In this document: positions 1 to 10,067 of the stretch, piece by piece | Layout of the letters: the number at the start of each line of letters is the position of its first letter | Numbering within the stretch: the first letter of the stretch is position 1 | Assembly (NCBI RefSeq): GCF_002979915.1 | Contig: NZ_PCQA01000001.1 | Span: 372,001 to 436,000, forward strand | DNA from: Arthrobacter sp. MYb213 | Lineage (GTDB): Bacteria; Actinomycetota; Actinomycetes; Actinomycetales; Micrococcaceae | Reading direction: 5' to 3' | Length of the DNA: 64,000 nucleotides | Program-made: the position numbers and the translations under genes | The notes under the pieces: model-generated | Seen by the model: the letters and a program-made list of their open reading frames with translations, nothing else | Databases searched by the model: none | What the model was told of the DNA's origin: nothing

Positions 1-116
1 TTGCCGTGGCCGAGGCGGTTGTGAACGTACGTGAACTATCCACCGACGAATCTCCAGAATTCGTCAACGGTGTGCTCGGACGCATTCAGAGCGTCAAGGA
101 CACCCTGATCGACTAA
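1..116 (+). CDS. nusB: NusB transcription antitermination factor, C-terminal fragment
   Basis: This is the 3' end of a gene cut by the window edge; the readable frame starts at base 3 and ends in TAA at 114-116, giving 37 residues. The segment SPEFVNGVLGRI matches the conserved C-terminal helix of NusB, which binds boxA RNA together with S10 (NusE) in the rRNA antitermination complex. A nusB gene just upstream of pyrR is a usual arrangement in Actinobacteria, which supports the call. Only the tail is visible, so the identification rests on one conserved motif plus context. Confidence 0.75.
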   Translation, partial: AVAEAVVNVRELSTDESPEFVNGVLGRIQSVKDTLID

Positions 117-135
117 TCCTCGACTTCATAATCTA

Positions 136-170
136 CCGAGAGCCGGAACCTGCTGGGTTCCGGCTCTCGG
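136..170 (+). terminator. Rho-independent-type terminator after nusB
   Basis: A perfect 15-bp stem (136-150 with 156-170) with a 5-base loop is followed by a short TATTT. It lies between the nusB stop and the convergent methyltransferase gene and may serve both strands. Confidence 0.85.
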
Positions 171-184
171 TATTTAAGCCGGGC

Positions 185-886
185 TTACCCGGCGCGCAGC
201 ACGAAGAAGACGAAACTCAAAAACGCGTCACGATCCTTTAAATTCTCCGGGATTAGCTCATCGGGCGCGTCCTTGGAGTAGGGCGGCTCGCTGATCAGCT
301 CGATGCTGAACCCGGCCTGCGCAAAAGCATCGGACATCGCATGCAGCGGTCGGTGCCAGTAGCTCAGGCTGCCTGGCTGACCGTTAAATTCGAGTTCATC
401 GGTGTACTTCGTGGTTTTAAAGTACTGGACACCCTGATGAGTGAGCGGGTAGAGCAGTGGGTGGTTCACCGACATCAGTAGCCGCCCGCCAGGCTTAAGC
501 ACCCGGCGCATCTCGGTCAGCGAGGGTCCCCAGTCTTGCAAATAGTGGAACACCAATGATGCGCAGGCATCGTCAAAAGTGTTCTCCGCGTAGGGCAGTG
601 GTGCACCAAGGTCAGCGCGTTGCAGATCGACTTGGTCGCCGAGCCTGCGTCGGGCAATATCGAGCATGGCTTCACTAGCATCAAAGCCGTCAACCGTGGC
701 CCCACGCCGGACCAATTCTTCGATGAGCACCCCACCGCCGCAGCCGACATCAAGAATTGTTTTGCCGCGCACTTGCCCGGCGAGCTTCAGCATCGCCGGG
801 CGTTCATAGTAGGCGTTGAGCAGGCTGGTTTCATTTTCGGCGTTGTACACCTTAGCGAAAGTGTCGTAGTTAGTGTCTTGACTCAT
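185..886 (-). CDS. Class I SAM-dependent methyltransferase
   Basis: A 233-residue protein with the Rossmann methyltransferase fold of the Methyltransf_11 type. The SAM-binding glycine motif is ILDVGCGGG at about residues 44-52, followed by an acidic strand end (FDAS, about 68-71) and the post-motif region DDACASLVFHYLQD. The C-terminal half has the typical LKPGGRLLMSVNHP strand, shared with UbiE/COQ5-like and small-molecule methyltransferases. The substrate cannot be told from sequence. It is a single gene, convergent with nusB and divergent from the pyr operon. The ATG at 886 has only a weak ribosome binding site. Confidence 0.85.
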   Translation of the reverse strand: MSQDTNYDTFAKVYNAENETSLLNAYYERPAMLKLAGQVRGKTILDVGCGGGVLIEELVRRGATVDGFDASEAMLDIARRRLGDQVDLQRADLGAPLPYAENTFDDACASLVFHYLQDWGPSLTEMRRVLKPGGRLLMSVNHPLLYPLTHQGVQYFKTTKYTDELEFNGQPGSLSYWHRPLHAMSDAFAQAGFSIELISEPPYSKDAPDELIPENLKDRDAFLSFVFFVLRAG

Positions 887-1281
887 TGGTGAAACCGGTC
901 CATTCCTCGCAGGTCGCTGAATTTTTCAGGCTAACAGCCATGCCGGTGAGTCAGCTTCGAAGATCTTGCCGGTCAGCTGATAGTTCTTTGTTAGTTTGGG
1001 TTTTGTTACGCCGGTGTGTGTCGCTCGTGAACGACAAACCTTGAGGAGCTACATCACACTCTGCGGTCCTCTCTGCCCCTGCCGGTGTGCTCAAAGCGAC
1101 AGGAATATGCTCATCGAGCACGACAAAGAGCGCGAATTAGCGCACTTTGTCGTGGATCATTGCGGCGCGAACCGTGCGCTGTGAAAGAAGTCATAGGCTA
1201 TTCACGGGTATGCATAGGTTTCCGCTAGGGAATGATGGGCGGATCGTGATAATTTGAACTAGCAATATTCCTTTAAATCCC
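887..1281. other. Intergenic region between methyltransferase and pyr operon
   Basis: No convincing gene is present. It holds the start region of the methyltransferase, a long imperfect palindrome at 1119-1154, and a possible -10 element (GATAAT, 1248-1253) that would give a pyr transcript with a leader of about 55-60 bases. A 62-codon reading frame on the plus strand has no ribosome binding site or recognisable composition. Confidence 0.6.
1119..1154. repeat. Imperfect palindrome upstream of pyrR
   Basis: Two 15-base arms (1119-1133 and 1140-1154) are complementary except for one position and are separated by six bases. No T-tract follows on either side, so it does not look like a terminator. 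It could be an operator for a dimeric regulator or the scar of a small repeat element. Confidence 0.8.
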
Positions 1282-1305
1282 GTCCCGTGAGGCGGAGAAG
1301 GGAGA
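1282..1305 (+). promoter_or_regulatory. PyrR-binding RNA loop overlapping the pyrR ribosome binding site
   Basis: Bases 1282-1293 fit the core of the known PyrR recognition consensus RUCCNGNGAGGY. The flanking bases can form a hairpin: CCG-U-CC pairs with GG-CGG, and below it CCTTT (1271-1275) can pair with AAGGG (1298-1302). The lower 3' arm lies in the purine-rich Shine-Dalgarno region of pyrR. No terminator follows, which fits the translational repression by PyrR described in mycobacteria rather than the attenuation seen in Bacillus. The consensus match is seen directly; the mechanism is inferred. Confidence 0.7.
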
Positions 1306-1316
1306 GGTGCACACCG

Positions 1317-1886
1317 ATGAATGAAAATTCACAGCACGATGTGGCTCGCACGGTTTTGACCGGCGAAGACATCGAACGTGTACTGACCCGTGTGGCCTTC
1401 GAAATTATCGAAGCCAACAAGGGCACCGAAGATCTGGTGCTGCTAGGCATTCCGAGTCGCGGTTATCCGCTGGCCCAACGACTAGCCGAACGCATCGCCG
1501 CTTCGACGCCGAACCAGCTAGACCCCGCGTCGTTGGTCGGACAGCTAGACATCACCATGTACCGTGACGATCTGCGTCACTCCACCACCCGCACCCCGGC
1601 GCCTACGCGCCTGCCTGCAGGTGGTATCGACGGCAAGGTGGTCGTACTGGTGGACGATGTACTTTATTCCGGTCGCACCATTCGCGCCGCGTTGGACGCG
1701 CTCTCGGACTGGGGACGGCCACGCATTGTGCGTCTGGCCGTACTTATTGATCGCGGGCACCGCGAGCTGCCGATTCGTGCGGACCATGTAGGCAAGAACC
1801 TGCCCACCGCAAAAAGCGAAAAGGTGCGTGTACACCTGGCCGAAATCGACGGAAGCAACGAAGTGATCATCGAGGCCAGCGCATGA
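1317..1886 (+). CDS. pyrR: Bifunctional pyr operon regulator / uracil phosphoribosyltransferase PyrR
   Basis: A 189-residue type I phosphoribosyltransferase-fold protein. The PRPP-binding loop [12 protein letters not shown] lies at about residues 110-121 and the hood segment TMYRDDL near 80. PyrR binds pyr mRNA when UMP is high and lowers operon expression; most members also show UPRT activity. The ATG at 1317 follows the purine-rich GGAGAAGGGAGAGG; a longer reading from GTG 1287 would start inside the predicted PyrR RNA loop and is unlikely. Its stop overlaps the pyrB start (ATGA), so the two are probably translationally coupled. Confidence 0.95.
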   Translation: MNENSQHDVARTVLTGEDIERVLTRVAFEIIEANKGTEDLVLLGIPSRGYPLAQRLAERIAASTPNQLDPASLVGQLDITMYRDDLRHSTTRTPAPTRLPAGGIDGKVVVLVDDVLYSGRTIRAALDALSDWGRPRIVRLAVLIDRGHRELPIRADHVGKNLPTAKSEKVRVHLAEIDGSNEVIIEASA

Positions 1887-2845
1887 AGCACCTGCTATCC
1901 ACCGCGGATTTGAGCCGCGAAGAAGCCATCGCCATCTTGGATATTGCCGAAGAAATGCGCGAAACCGGCACCCGTCAGGTGAAAAAACTTCCGGCCTTGC
2001 GTGGACGTACCGTGGTGAACCTATTTTTTGAGGACTCCACTCGCACCCGCATCTCCTTCGAAGCGGCCGCCAAGCGGTTGAGCGCCGACGTGATCAACTT
2101 TTCGGCGAAGGGCTCCTCGGTCTCCAAGGGCGAATCGCTGAAGGACACCGCGCAGACGCTGCTGGCCATCGGTGCGGACGCGGTAGTGATCCGCCACCCT
2201 GACTCCGGGGCGCCGGCACGACTGGCTGCCACCGACTGGATCGGGTTGCCGATCGTCAACGCCGGAGATGGCACCCACGAACATCCCACCCAGGCCTTGC
2301 TCGACGCGTTTACGCTGCGCCGCCAGTTAGCGCTGCGCGAGGGCGTCTCTCCGGTAGGCCGGGGCTTGGACGGGCTGAAGGTCGCGATCGTCGGTGACAT
2401 CCTGCATAGTCGGGTGGCCCGCTCAAATTTGTGGCTACTAAACACGCTGGGCGCTTCGGTGACCATGGTAGCCCCGCCCACGCTCCTGCCGGTCGGCGCG
2501 AGCGCTTGGCCGTGCAAAATTAGTTACTCGCTGGACGCGGTGATCGAGACCGGGGTCGACGCGGTGATGATGTTGCGTGTGCAAGGTGAGCGGATGCGGG
2601 CAGCGTTCTTCCCAAATCCCCGAGAATACTCGCGCTACTGGGGACTGGATGACACCCGCCTCAAAGCGCTGGAAGCCAAGGGGCACGACACGCTGATCTT
2701 GCACCCTGGCCCGATGAACCGTGGTCTTGAAATATCCTCGGCTGCCGCCGATTCGCCACACTCGATGGTCCTGGAACAGGTCACCAACGGCGTTGCGGTC
2801 CGCATGGCTAGCCTCTACATGCTGCTTTCCGGCGACCTGATCTAA
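1883..2845 (+). CDS. pyrB: Aspartate carbamoyltransferase catalytic subunit
   Basis: A 320-residue enzyme joining carbamoyl phosphate and aspartate to N-carbamoyl-aspartate, the committed pyrimidine step. The carbamoyl-phosphate signature [12 protein letters not shown] is at residues 49-60, HPTQALLD at 133-140 and HPGPMNRG near 276. Length is normal for the family. No pyrI regulatory subunit gene is adjacent, as usual in Actinobacteria, where control falls to PyrR. It overlaps pyrR by 4 bases and is followed by pyrC after 10 bases. Confidence 0.97.
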   Translation: MKHLLSTADLSREEAIAILDIAEEMRETGTRQVKKLPALRGRTVVNLFFEDSTRTRISFEAAAKRLSADVINFSAKGSSVSKGESLKDTAQTLLAIGADAVVIRHPDSGAPARLAATDWIGLPIVNAGDGTHEHPTQALLDAFTLRRQLALREGVSPVGRGLDGLKVAIVGDILHSRVARSNLWLLNTLGASVTMVAPPTLLPVGASAWPCKISYSLDAVIETGVDAVMMLRVQGERMRAAFFPNPREYSRYWGLDDTRLKALEAKGHDTLILHPGPMNRGLEISSAAADSPHSMVLEQVTNGVAVRMASLYMLLSGDLI

Positions 2846-2855
2846 GGAACCTAAG

Positions 2856-4157
2856 ATGAAGTATTTGATTCGACAGGCCGCCGTTCTCGGTGGTCAAGCT
2901 ACCGACGTGCTAATCATCGACGGTAAGATCGCACAGCTCGGCGAGGTTACTGACGCCGAGGCCACGGTGATCGAAGCCGCCGGGCTGGTGCTGCTGCCGG
3001 GACTAGTTGACCCGCATACGCACCTGCGCGAACCGGGCCGTGAAGACGCCGAAACCGTGGAAACCGGGTCCCAGGCCGCAGCGCGCGGCGGTTATACCGC
3101 GGTACACGCGATGGCCAACTCCACCCCGGTGGCAGATAACGCCGGCGTCGTGGAGCAGGTTTACGAGCTGGGCCGCAAGGCCGGCTGGGTGGATGTTCGC
3201 CCGGTGGGTGCGGTCACCGTCGGACTGGGCGGGCAGCAGCTCTCCGAGATCGGCGCCATGGCAGATTCCCGCGCGAAGGTGCGGATGTTCTCCGATGACG
3301 GGATCTGTGTCTCCGATCCGCTACTGATGCGCCGTGCACTGGAATATGTGAAGGCCTTCGACGGGGTCATCGCCCAGCACGCCCAAGAACCACGGCTCAC
3401 CGAGGGTGCCCAGATGAACGAGGGCGAGGTGTCTGCGGTGCTGGGTATGACCGGCTGGCCGGCGGTCGCCGAAGAGTCGATCATCGCCCGCGACGTGCTG
3501 CTTGCCGAACATGTCGGCGCCCGCTTGCACGTGTGCCACGTGTCCACCGCCGGATCGGTGGAGATTATCCGCTGGGCCAAGGCACGCGGCATCGCCGTCA
3601 CCGCCGAGGTCACCCCGCACCACCTGTTGCTCACCGATGAAAAGGTGAAGACCTTTGATCCGGTCTTCAAGGTCAACCCGCCGCTGCGCCGCGAAGAAGA
3701 TGTGCTGGCGCTGCGTGCAGGCGTCGCCGATGGCACCATCGACGTGATCGGCACCGACCACGCCCCGCACCCAAGCGAAGCGAAGGACTGCGAATGGGGT
3801 GCGGCCGCCATGGGCATGACCGGGTTGGAAACCGCGCTGTCCATCGTGCAGCACACGCTGGTGGAGACCGGGCTGCTTTCCTGGGCCGACGTGGCACGCA
3901 TTACCTCGTTCACCCCGGCGAAGATCGGCAGCCTGGAAGATCAGGGCCGCCCGATCGCCGTAGGTGAACCGGCCAACCTGACCCTCGTGGACCCGGCGGC
4001 ACGCTGGATCGTGGACCCGTTCACGATGGCCACCAAGGGGCGCAACTCACCGTTTGCCGGAATGGAGCTGCCAGGTGCGGTACGCGCCACCTTCTTCCAC
4101 GGTCACCCCACCGTGCTTGACGGTGCGCTAGCTACCCCGCGGGTGGCTAATGACTAG
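2856..4157 (+). CDS. pyrC: Dihydroorotase (class I)
   Basis: A 433-residue zinc amidohydrolase that cyclises carbamoyl-aspartate to dihydroorotate. The first metal-binding signature DPHTHLREPG is at residues 52-61, the HVCHVST segment near 228, and the TDHAPH motif at 300-305. Both the length and the HTHLRE form place it with the long class I bacterial enzymes. RBS-like AAGGAACC precedes the ATG. The 3' end overlaps the following small gene by 8 bases. Confidence 0.96.
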   Translation: MKYLIRQAAVLGGQATDVLIIDGKIAQLGEVTDAEATVIEAAGLVLLPGLVDPHTHLREPGREDAETVETGSQAAARGGYTAVHAMANSTPVADNAGVVEQVYELGRKAGWVDVRPVGAVTVGLGGQQLSEIGAMADSRAKVRMFSDDGICVSDPLLMRRALEYVKAFDGVIAQHAQEPRLTEGAQMNEGEVSAVLGMTGWPAVAEESIIARDVLLAEHVGARLHVCHVSTAGSVEIIRWAKARGIAVTAEVTPHHLLLTDEKVKTFDPVFKVNPPLRREEDVLALRAGVADGTIDVIGTDHAPHPSEAKDCEWGAAAMGMTGLETALSIVQHTLVETGLLSWADVARITSFTPAKIGSLEDQGRPIAVGEPANLTLVDPAARWIVDPFTMATKGRNSPFAGMELPGAVRATFFHGHPTVLDGALATPRVAND

Positions 4158-4659
4158 CGGGGAACTGACCAGCGTGCTGGTCACCATCGGGATCGCGGTA
4201 CTTTTTTGTGCGCTGATCCTGATTGGCTGGCGCAATATGAAACGACGACAGACCGACATCCCGGCACCGTATGCGCAGTTCGATGACGAACCTGAACACC
4301 AGTTCATCGGCATGTACGTGGCCACCACCCGGTATGAAGACTGGTTGGATCGGATCGCGGTCCATCAACTCGGAGTGCGTTCGAACGCCACCTTAGAACT
4401 GGGTAGCGCCGGGGTGCATCTGGTCCGTCCAGGCACCACCGACCTGCACATTCCGTGGAACGCATTTGTGAAGGTGGCCCGGTCCGCCGGCATGGTTGGC
4501 AAGTTCGTCGAACGTGACGGGCTGATCGTGATCACCTGGACGAAGGATGATTTCACCTTCGATACCGGATTCCGTCCTCGCTACCACGAGGACACCCAAA
4601 AGATTTATCAGTTGCTGGCGTCGCACCAAGCCGACGCGGCCGAGCAGGAGACAAACTAA
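4150..4659 (+). CDS. Single-pass membrane protein of the actinobacterial pyr operon (PH-like domain)
   Basis: A 169-residue protein of unknown function. One hydrophobic segment (about residues 5-26) is followed by a basic stretch (RNMKRRQ), so the C-terminal domain is probably cytoplasmic. The soluble part looks like an all-beta, PH-like domain (ATLELGSAGVHLVRP, LHIPWNAF). A membrane protein gene sits in the same place between pyrC and carA in mycobacteria (Rv1382 in M. tuberculosis), so position is conserved although no role is established. It starts inside pyrC and ends right before the carA GTG. Confidence 0.85.
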   Translation: MTSGELTSVLVTIGIAVLFCALILIGWRNMKRRQTDIPAPYAQFDDEPEHQFIGMYVATTRYEDWLDRIAVHQLGVRSNATLELGSAGVHLVRPGTTDLHIPWNAFVKVARSAGMVGKFVERDGLIVITWTKDDFTFDTGFRPRYHEDTQKIYQLLASHQADAAEQETN

Positions 4660-5829
4660 GTGAATTCCCTGAGCAACCTACCAGCAGTGTTGGTACTCGA
4701 AGATGGCCGCATCTTCCGTGGACGTAGCTACGGCGCCGTAGGCACAAGCCTTGGCGAAGCAGTGTTCACCACCGGAATGACCGGGTACCAGGAAACATTG
4801 ACCGACCCTTCCTACGCGCACCAGATCGTCGTGCAGACCTTCCCACACGTGGGAAACACCGGCGTGAACAGCGAAGACCCGGAGTCCACACGGATGTGGC
4901 CGGCCGGCTATGTAGTGCGCGACGCGGCCCGACGGCCCAGTAATTGGCGCAGCGAACGCACCCTGGATGAAGACCTGGTCGAATACGGCATCGTCGGTAT
5001 CCGCAACGTGGACACCCGCGCGCTGACCCGTCACCTGCGTGACGCCGGCGCGATGAAATCCGGCATCTTCTCAGGTGAGGCCGCCGAGAAGTCCGACGCC
5101 GAACTGATCGCCGCCGTCAAGGCGCAGCCAGCGATGGCCGGACGCAACATCTCCGCCGAGGTGTCGGTAGCTACCGCGTACACCGTGGAGCCGGCCGATC
5201 ACGGATTTAGCGGTGCACCGCTGCACAACGTGGCCGCCGTGGACCTGGGCATGAAGTCGATGACCCCGCACCGTCTGGCCGAACGTGGCCTGCGCGTACA
5301 CGTTCTGCCGTACAACGCGACACTTGAACAAATCAAGGCCACCGGCGCCACCGGTGTGTTCTTCTCCAACGGCCCCGGTGACCCGGCGGCAGCTACCGCA
5401 CAGGTGGAACTGGTCCGCGAGGTGCTCGACGCCGGCATGCCATACTTCGGCATCTGCTTCGGCAACCAGATCCTAGGCCGCGCACTAGGTTTTGACACCT
5501 ACAAGCTGCGCTTCGGACACCGCGGAATCAACCAGCCGGTCATGGACAAGTCCACCGGCCGGGTAGAGATCACCAGTCAGAACCACGGCTTCGCCGTCGA
5601 CGCACCACTAGAAGGCGCCGTCACCGCACCGGTAGCCCGCTTCGGCAAGGTAGAAGTTTCACACTTCTCGCTGAACGACCACGTGGTGGAGGGCCTGTCA
5701 TGCCTCGACATCCCAGCCTTCTCCGTGCAGTACCACCCGGAGGCAGCATCCGGTCCACACGATGCCGCTTACCTCTTTGACCGTTTCGTTTCCGCGATGA
5801 ATTCCGCCGCAGATAAGGACAGCAAGTAA
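4660..5829 (+). CDS. carA: Carbamoyl-phosphate synthase small subunit (glutaminase)
   Basis: A 389-residue glutamine amidotransferase that supplies ammonia to CarB. The N-terminal CPSase small-chain domain fills about residues 1-190; the class I glutaminase domain follows, with the nucleophile Cys in FGICFGNQ near residue 267 and the His-Glu pair in VQYHPEA near 353. The usual motif reads GICLGHQ; here F and N replace L and H. The GTG at 4660 directly follows the previous stop, and carB starts at its last base (TAATG). Confidence 0.96.
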   Translation: MNSLSNLPAVLVLEDGRIFRGRSYGAVGTSLGEAVFTTGMTGYQETLTDPSYAHQIVVQTFPHVGNTGVNSEDPESTRMWPAGYVVRDAARRPSNWRSERTLDEDLVEYGIVGIRNVDTRALTRHLRDAGAMKSGIFSGEAAEKSDAELIAAVKAQPAMAGRNISAEVSVATAYTVEPADHGFSGAPLHNVAAVDLGMKSMTPHRLAERGLRVHVLPYNATLEQIKATGATGVFFSNGPGDPAAATAQVELVREVLDAGMPYFGICFGNQILGRALGFDTYKLRFGHRGINQPVMDKSTGRVEITSQNHGFAVDAPLEGAVTAPVARFGKVEVSHFSLNDHVVEGLSCLDIPAFSVQYHPEAASGPHDAAYLFDRFVSAMNSAADKDSK

Positions 5830-8800
5830 TGCCTAAGCGCACCGATCTCACCTCAGTACTCGTCATCGGTTCGGGCCCGATCGTCATCGGCCAGGCCGCC
5901 GAATTCGATTACTCCGGCACCCAGGCACTACGCGTGCTCAAGGAGGAGGGCCTGCGGGTCATCCTGGTGAACTCCAACCCCGCCACCATCATGACCGACC
6001 CGGAATTCGCCGATGCCACCTACATCGAGCCGATCACCCCGGAAGTTGTCGAAAAGATCATCGCCAAGGAACGCCCGGACGCGATCTTGCCGACCTTGGG
6101 CGGGCAGACCGCGCTGAACACCGCCATCGCCCTAGACAAGTCCGGCGCCTTGGAGAAGTACAACGTCGAACTGATCGGCGCGAATATCGAAGCCATCGAA
6201 CTGGGCGAAGACCGCGAGAAGTTTAAGGGCGTCGTCGAACGCTGTGGCGCCGAATCGGCCAAGTCGCAGATCGTGCACACGCTGGATGAGGCTTTTGCCG
6301 CCGTCGAGATCCTGAACTACCCGGTGGTAGTGCGCCCCTCGTTCACCATGGGTGGCCTGGGCTCGGGCATGGCTTATGACGCCGAGGACCTGCGCCGTAT
6401 CGCCGGAGCCGGGCTGCAGTACTCGCCGACCACCGAGGTGCTCCTGGAGGAGTCCATCCTGGGGTGGAAGGAATACGAGCTGGAAATGATGCGCGACAAG
6501 AACGACAACGTCGTCGTCGTGTGTTCGATCGAAAACTTTGACCCGGTAGGCGTGCACACCGGCGACTCGATCACCGTCGCCCCGGCGATGACGCTGACCG
6601 ACCGCGAATACCAGAACCTGCGTGACATCTCCATCGCGGTCATCCGCGAGGTCGGCGTGGACACCGGTGGCTGTAACATCCAGTTCGCCATCGAACCGGA
6701 CACCGGACGTGTGGTGGTCATCGAGATGAACCCGCGCGTTTCGCGTTCCTCCGCGCTGGCCTCCAAGGCCACCGGCTTTGCGATCGCGAAGATCGCTACC
6801 AAACTCTCCCTGGGTTACACCCTGGATGAGATTCCGAACGACATCACGCAGAAGACCCCGGCCTCCTTCGAGCCGGCGTTGGACTATGTGGTTGTGAAGG
6901 TCCCACGCTTTGCCTTCGAGAAGTTCCCGGCAGCGGACAAGACGCTGACCACCACCATGAAGTCTGTGGGCGAGGCGATGGCGTTGGGCCGTAACTTCAC
7001 CGAGGCGCTGCAGAAGGCGTTGCGCTCGCTGGAGCAGAAGGGTTCGGAGCTTTCCTTCGAACCGATTCCAGAAGAAGAGCATGAGGCGGTCCTCGCCTCG
7101 ATCGTGAAGGGCTCCACCGAGCGCCTCTCGCTGGTCCAGCGTTTGCTGTTCTCCGGGGTCTCCATTGAAACGATCTTCGAAACCAGCGCGATCGACCCGT
7201 GGTACCTTGATCAGCTCGCGCTGATCAACGAGACCGCACAGCTGATCTCGGCGAATAAGGACCTGTCCGAGGAGGTCTTGCGCGAAGCGAAGCGTCACGG
7301 TTTCTCCGACGCGCAGATCGCGCAGCTGACCGGCAAGCCTGAGGCGGTCATCCGCGGGATCCGTCACGCGTTGGGTGTGCGCCCGGTCTTCAAGACCGTG
7401 GACACCTGCGCGGCCGAGTTCGAGGCGTTCACCCCGTACATGTACTCGACCTACGACGAAGAGACCGAGGTTGTCGCCCACGAGAAGCCATCGGTGATCA
7501 TCCTCGGTTCCGGTCCAAACCGGATCGGCCAGGGTATCGAATTTGATTACTCCTGCGTGCACGCGGTGATGGCCTTGCGTGAAGCTGGCCACGACACCGT
7601 GATGATCAACTGCAACCCGGAAACCGTGTCTACCGACTACGACATTTCCGATCGTCTCTACTTTGAGCCGTTGACCTTGGAAGACGTGCTGGAAATCATC
7701 CACGCGGAAGAAGAAACCGGCGGAGTACTCGGGGTGTTTGTGCAGCTTGGCGGCCAGACCCCGCTGAAGCTCGCAGCCGAGTTGAAAGCGGCCGGGGTGC
7801 CGATCCTGGGTACCTCCCCGGAGGCCATCGATCTGGCCGAGCACCGTGGCGCCTTCCAGCAGGTGTTGGATAACGCCGGGCTGATCGCCCCGAAGAATGG
7901 CACCGCGGTGTCCTTCAACGATGCGAAGAAGATCGCCGACTCGATCGGTTACCCGGTCTTGGTTCGTCCTTCCTACGTGCTGGGCGGACGCGGCATGGAG
8001 ATCGTTTACGACGAGGCAAACCTGGAACGCTACATCGCTAACGCCACCGAAATCACCGTGGACCACCCGGTCCTCGTTGACCGGTTCTTGGAAGACGCGA
8101 TCGAGATCGACGTGGATGCCTTGTTCGACGGCACCGACCTGTACGTCGGCGGCATCATGGAGCACATCGAGGAAGCTGGCATTCACTCCGGCGACTCAGC
8201 CTGCACCCTGCCTCCGATCACCCTGGGCCCAGACGTGCGTGACCGTGTGGCAGCCGCTACGCGCGCCATCGCCGAGGGTGTGGGGGTACGCGGCCTGATC
8301 AACATCCAGTTCGCACTCGCCTCAGATATTCTCTACGTGATCGAAGCGAACCCACGCGCCAGCCGCACCGTGCCGTTCACCTCGAAGGCTACCGGCGTGC
8401 AGTTGGCCAAGGTTGCGGCCTTGATCGGTGTGGGACACACCATCGCCGAGCTGCGTGGCAGCTCCCTGCCGGCGACCGGAGACGGCACTCATCTACCAGA
8501 TTCGGCGCCGATCGCGGTGAAGGAAGCGGTGCTTCCGTTCGCTCGTTTCCGCACCCCGGAGGGCAAGGTTGTTGATTCGCTGCTCGGCCCAGAGATGCGT
8601 TCCACCGGCGAGGTCATGGGTATCGACAAGTACTTCGATACCGCTTTCGCCAAGTCCCAGGCCGCGGCGAATAATCCACTGCCTACCGGCGGCAAGGTCT
8701 TCGTTTCGGTGACCAACCGTGACAAGCGCTCCATCGTGATCCCGGTCAAGCACCTGGCGGATAACGGATTTGAGATCCTGTCCACCGGTGGTACCGCCGA

Positions 8801-9107
8801 GGTACTGCGCCGCAACGGCATCCCAACCCAGGTGGTGGGCAAGGTCCATGAGGGCGGCGAGTCCATCGTTGATCTGATCAACGCCGGGCAGATCGGCCTG
8901 ATCTTGAACACCCCAACCGGTTCCGAGGCCCGCGGGGATGGCTACGAGATTCGCGCCGCCGCGGTATCGGTGGGCACCCCAATTATCACTACCGTCGCCG
9001 AGTTTGGTGCCTGCGTGCAGGCTATCGACGCGCTACGTGAATACGAGTGGGATGTCACCAGCTTGCAGGTGCACGATCAGAACCTGCGCGGTGCGCGCAA
9101 TGCCTAA
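5829..9107 (+). CDS. carB: Carbamoyl-phosphate synthase large subunit
   Basis: A full-length 1092-residue enzyme with two homologous ATP-grasp halves. The carboxyphosphate half covers about residues 1-400 ([16 protein letters not shown] at the start), the oligomerisation region 400-550, and the carbamoyl-phosphate half 550-940 ([16 protein letters not shown]). The C-terminal MGS-like allosteric domain fills about 945-1080 and normally senses UMP and ornithine. It makes carbamoyl phosphate for both pyrimidines and arginine. It overlaps carA by one base and pyrF by eight. Confidence 0.98.
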   Translation: MPKRTDLTSVLVIGSGPIVIGQAAEFDYSGTQALRVLKEEGLRVILVNSNPATIMTDPEFADATYIEPITPEVVEKIIAKERPDAILPTLGGQTALNTAIALDKSGALEKYNVELIGANIEAIELGEDREKFKGVVERCGAESAKSQIVHTLDEAFAAVEILNYPVVVRPSFTMGGLGSGMAYDAEDLRRIAGAGLQYSPTTEVLLEESILGWKEYELEMMRDKNDNVVVVCSIENFDPVGVHTGDSITVAPAMTLTDREYQNLRDISIAVIREVGVDTGGCNIQFAIEPDTGRVVVIEMNPRVSRSSALASKATGFAIAKIATKLSLGYTLDEIPNDITQKTPASFEPALDYVVVKVPRFAFEKFPAADKTLTTTMKSVGEAMALGRNFTEALQKALRSLEQKGSELSFEPIPEEEHEAVLASIVKGSTERLSLVQRLLFSGVSIETIFETSAIDPWYLDQLALINETAQLISANKDLSEEVLREAKRHGFSDAQIAQLTGKPEAVIRGIRHALGVRPVFKTVDTCAAEFEAFTPYMYSTYDEETEVVAHEKPSVIILGSGPNRIGQGIEFDYSCVHAVMALREAGHDTVMINCNPETVSTDYDISDRLYFEPLTLEDVLEIIHAEEETGGVLGVFVQLGGQTPLKLAAELKAAGVPILGTSPEAIDLAEHRGAFQQVLDNAGLIAPKNGTAVSFNDAKKIADSIGYPVLVRPSYVLGGRGMEIVYDEANLERYIANATEITVDHPVLVDRFLEDAIEIDVDALFDGTDLYVGGIMEHIEEAGIHSGDSACTLPPITLGPDVRDRVAAATRAIAEGVGVRGLINIQFALASDILYVIEANPRASRTVPFTSKATGVQLAKVAALIGVGHTIAELRGSSLPATGDGTHLPDSAPIAVKEAVLPFARFRTPEGKVVDSLLGPEMRSTGEVMGIDKYFDTAFAKSQAAANNPLPTGGKVFVSVTNRDKRSIVIPVKHLADNGFEILSTGGTAEVLRRNGIPTQVVGKVHEGGESIVDLINAGQIGLILNTPTGSEARGDGYEIRAAAVSVGTPIITTVAEFGACVQAIDALREYEWDVTSLQVHDQNLRGARNA

Positions 9108-9933
9108 CTTCGGAACCCGCCTTCGGGCGGCGATGGAGACGGCCGGGCCATTGTGTGTGGGAATTGACCCACACCCAGCGTTGCTTGAGGCGTGGGGACT
9201 GGAAAATACCCCCGCTGGGGTGCGATCTTTCTCACTGACCGTGGTGGAAGCCATGAGCGGTGTGGCGGCAATCTTGAAGCCTCAGGTCGCGTTGTATGAG
9301 CGTTTTGGGTCCGCCGGATTTGCAGTTTTGGAGGAAACTCTCAGCTTGGCCAAATCTGCGGGAATATTAACCCTCGCAGATGCCAAGCGTGGCGACATTG
9401 GTTCGACCATGGCCGCCTATGCGACGGCGTGGTTGGACGACGCTTCGCCGCTGGCTTCGGACGCGGTGACACTGAGCCCATACCTGGGTTATGAGTCGCT
9501 TCGACCGGCCATTGATCTGGCCGCGCAGACCGGTCGCGGAGTGTTCGTTTTGGGTCTCACCTCGAACCCTGAAGGACCTTCCGTGCAGCACGTTGGCGGT
9601 AAAAAGTCGGTTGCAAAGTCGATTATTGACCAAGTCACCGCAGAAAATGCGGGCGCTGAAGATATGGGCCACGTGGGTCTGGTGGTAGGCGCAACCATTG
9701 GCGATGCACCGGAGAAATTGGGCATCGATCTGAGTGCAACGAAGGCGCCATTGCTCACCCCAGGGCTCGGCGCCCAAGGCGCCACGGCACGTGATATTGC
9801 CACCGCTTTTGCCGGTAGTTATTCACAGGTGTTGGGTACCAGCAGTCGGGACATCCTCAAAGTGGGGCCAAGTGTAAACACCTTGCGGGCTAAAGCGGCG
9901 CAAGTTCGTGATGAATTATTGGCCGCGGGCTAA
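9100..9933 (+). CDS. pyrF: Orotidine 5'-phosphate decarboxylase (long, type 2)
   Basis: A 277-residue enzyme converting OMP to UMP. The catalytic segment [12 protein letters not shown] with its Lys/Asp residues lies at about 94-105, and TPGLGAQGA near 219 forms the phosphate-binding loop. Its length and the KRGDI motif match the long group found in Actinobacteria. ATG 9100 lies inside the end of carB, giving an 8-base overlap; the frame remains open further upstream, but that part is the carB sequence in another frame. A strong hairpin follows, closing the pyr operon. Confidence 0.95.
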   Translation: MPNFGTRLRAAMETAGPLCVGIDPHPALLEAWGLENTPAGVRSFSLTVVEAMSGVAAILKPQVALYERFGSAGFAVLEETLSLAKSAGILTLADAKRGDIGSTMAAYATAWLDDASPLASDAVTLSPYLGYESLRPAIDLAAQTGRGVFVLGLTSNPEGPSVQHVGGKKSVAKSIIDQVTAENAGAEDMGHVGLVVGATIGDAPEKLGIDLSATKAPLLTPGLGAQGATARDIATAFAGSYSQVLGTSSRDILKVGPSVNTLRAKAAQVRDELLAAG

Positions 9934-9944
9934 ATAACTAGCAC

Positions 9945-9989
9945 AATCGCGTTGTGGCTACTACAGTTTCTGGTAGCCACAACGCGATT
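9945..9989 (+). terminator. Hairpin terminator at the end of the pyr operon
   Basis: A perfect 17-bp inverted repeat (9945-9961 with 9973-9989) has an 11-base loop and only a weak T-rich tail (ACTCTTG). It lies 12 bases after the pyrF stop. Confidence 0.8.
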
Positions 9990-10067
9990 ACTCTTGCAAA
10001 ATGCGCGTTTGATCGCTATGTTCACTCTCATAGCCTTAGTCCACTACACATGAAGGATGGCTGAACG

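Noticed and set aside
996-1184. A 62-codon plus-strand frame upstream of pyrR
   Set aside because: No ribosome binding site, Cys/Arg-rich random-looking composition, and the palindrome 1119-1154 lies within it.
6132-8186. A very long open frame (684 codons) antisense to carB
   Set aside because: It lies wholly inside carB, is rich in His, Arg, Val and Asp as expected of the reverse complement of a GC-biased gene, and resembles no protein family.
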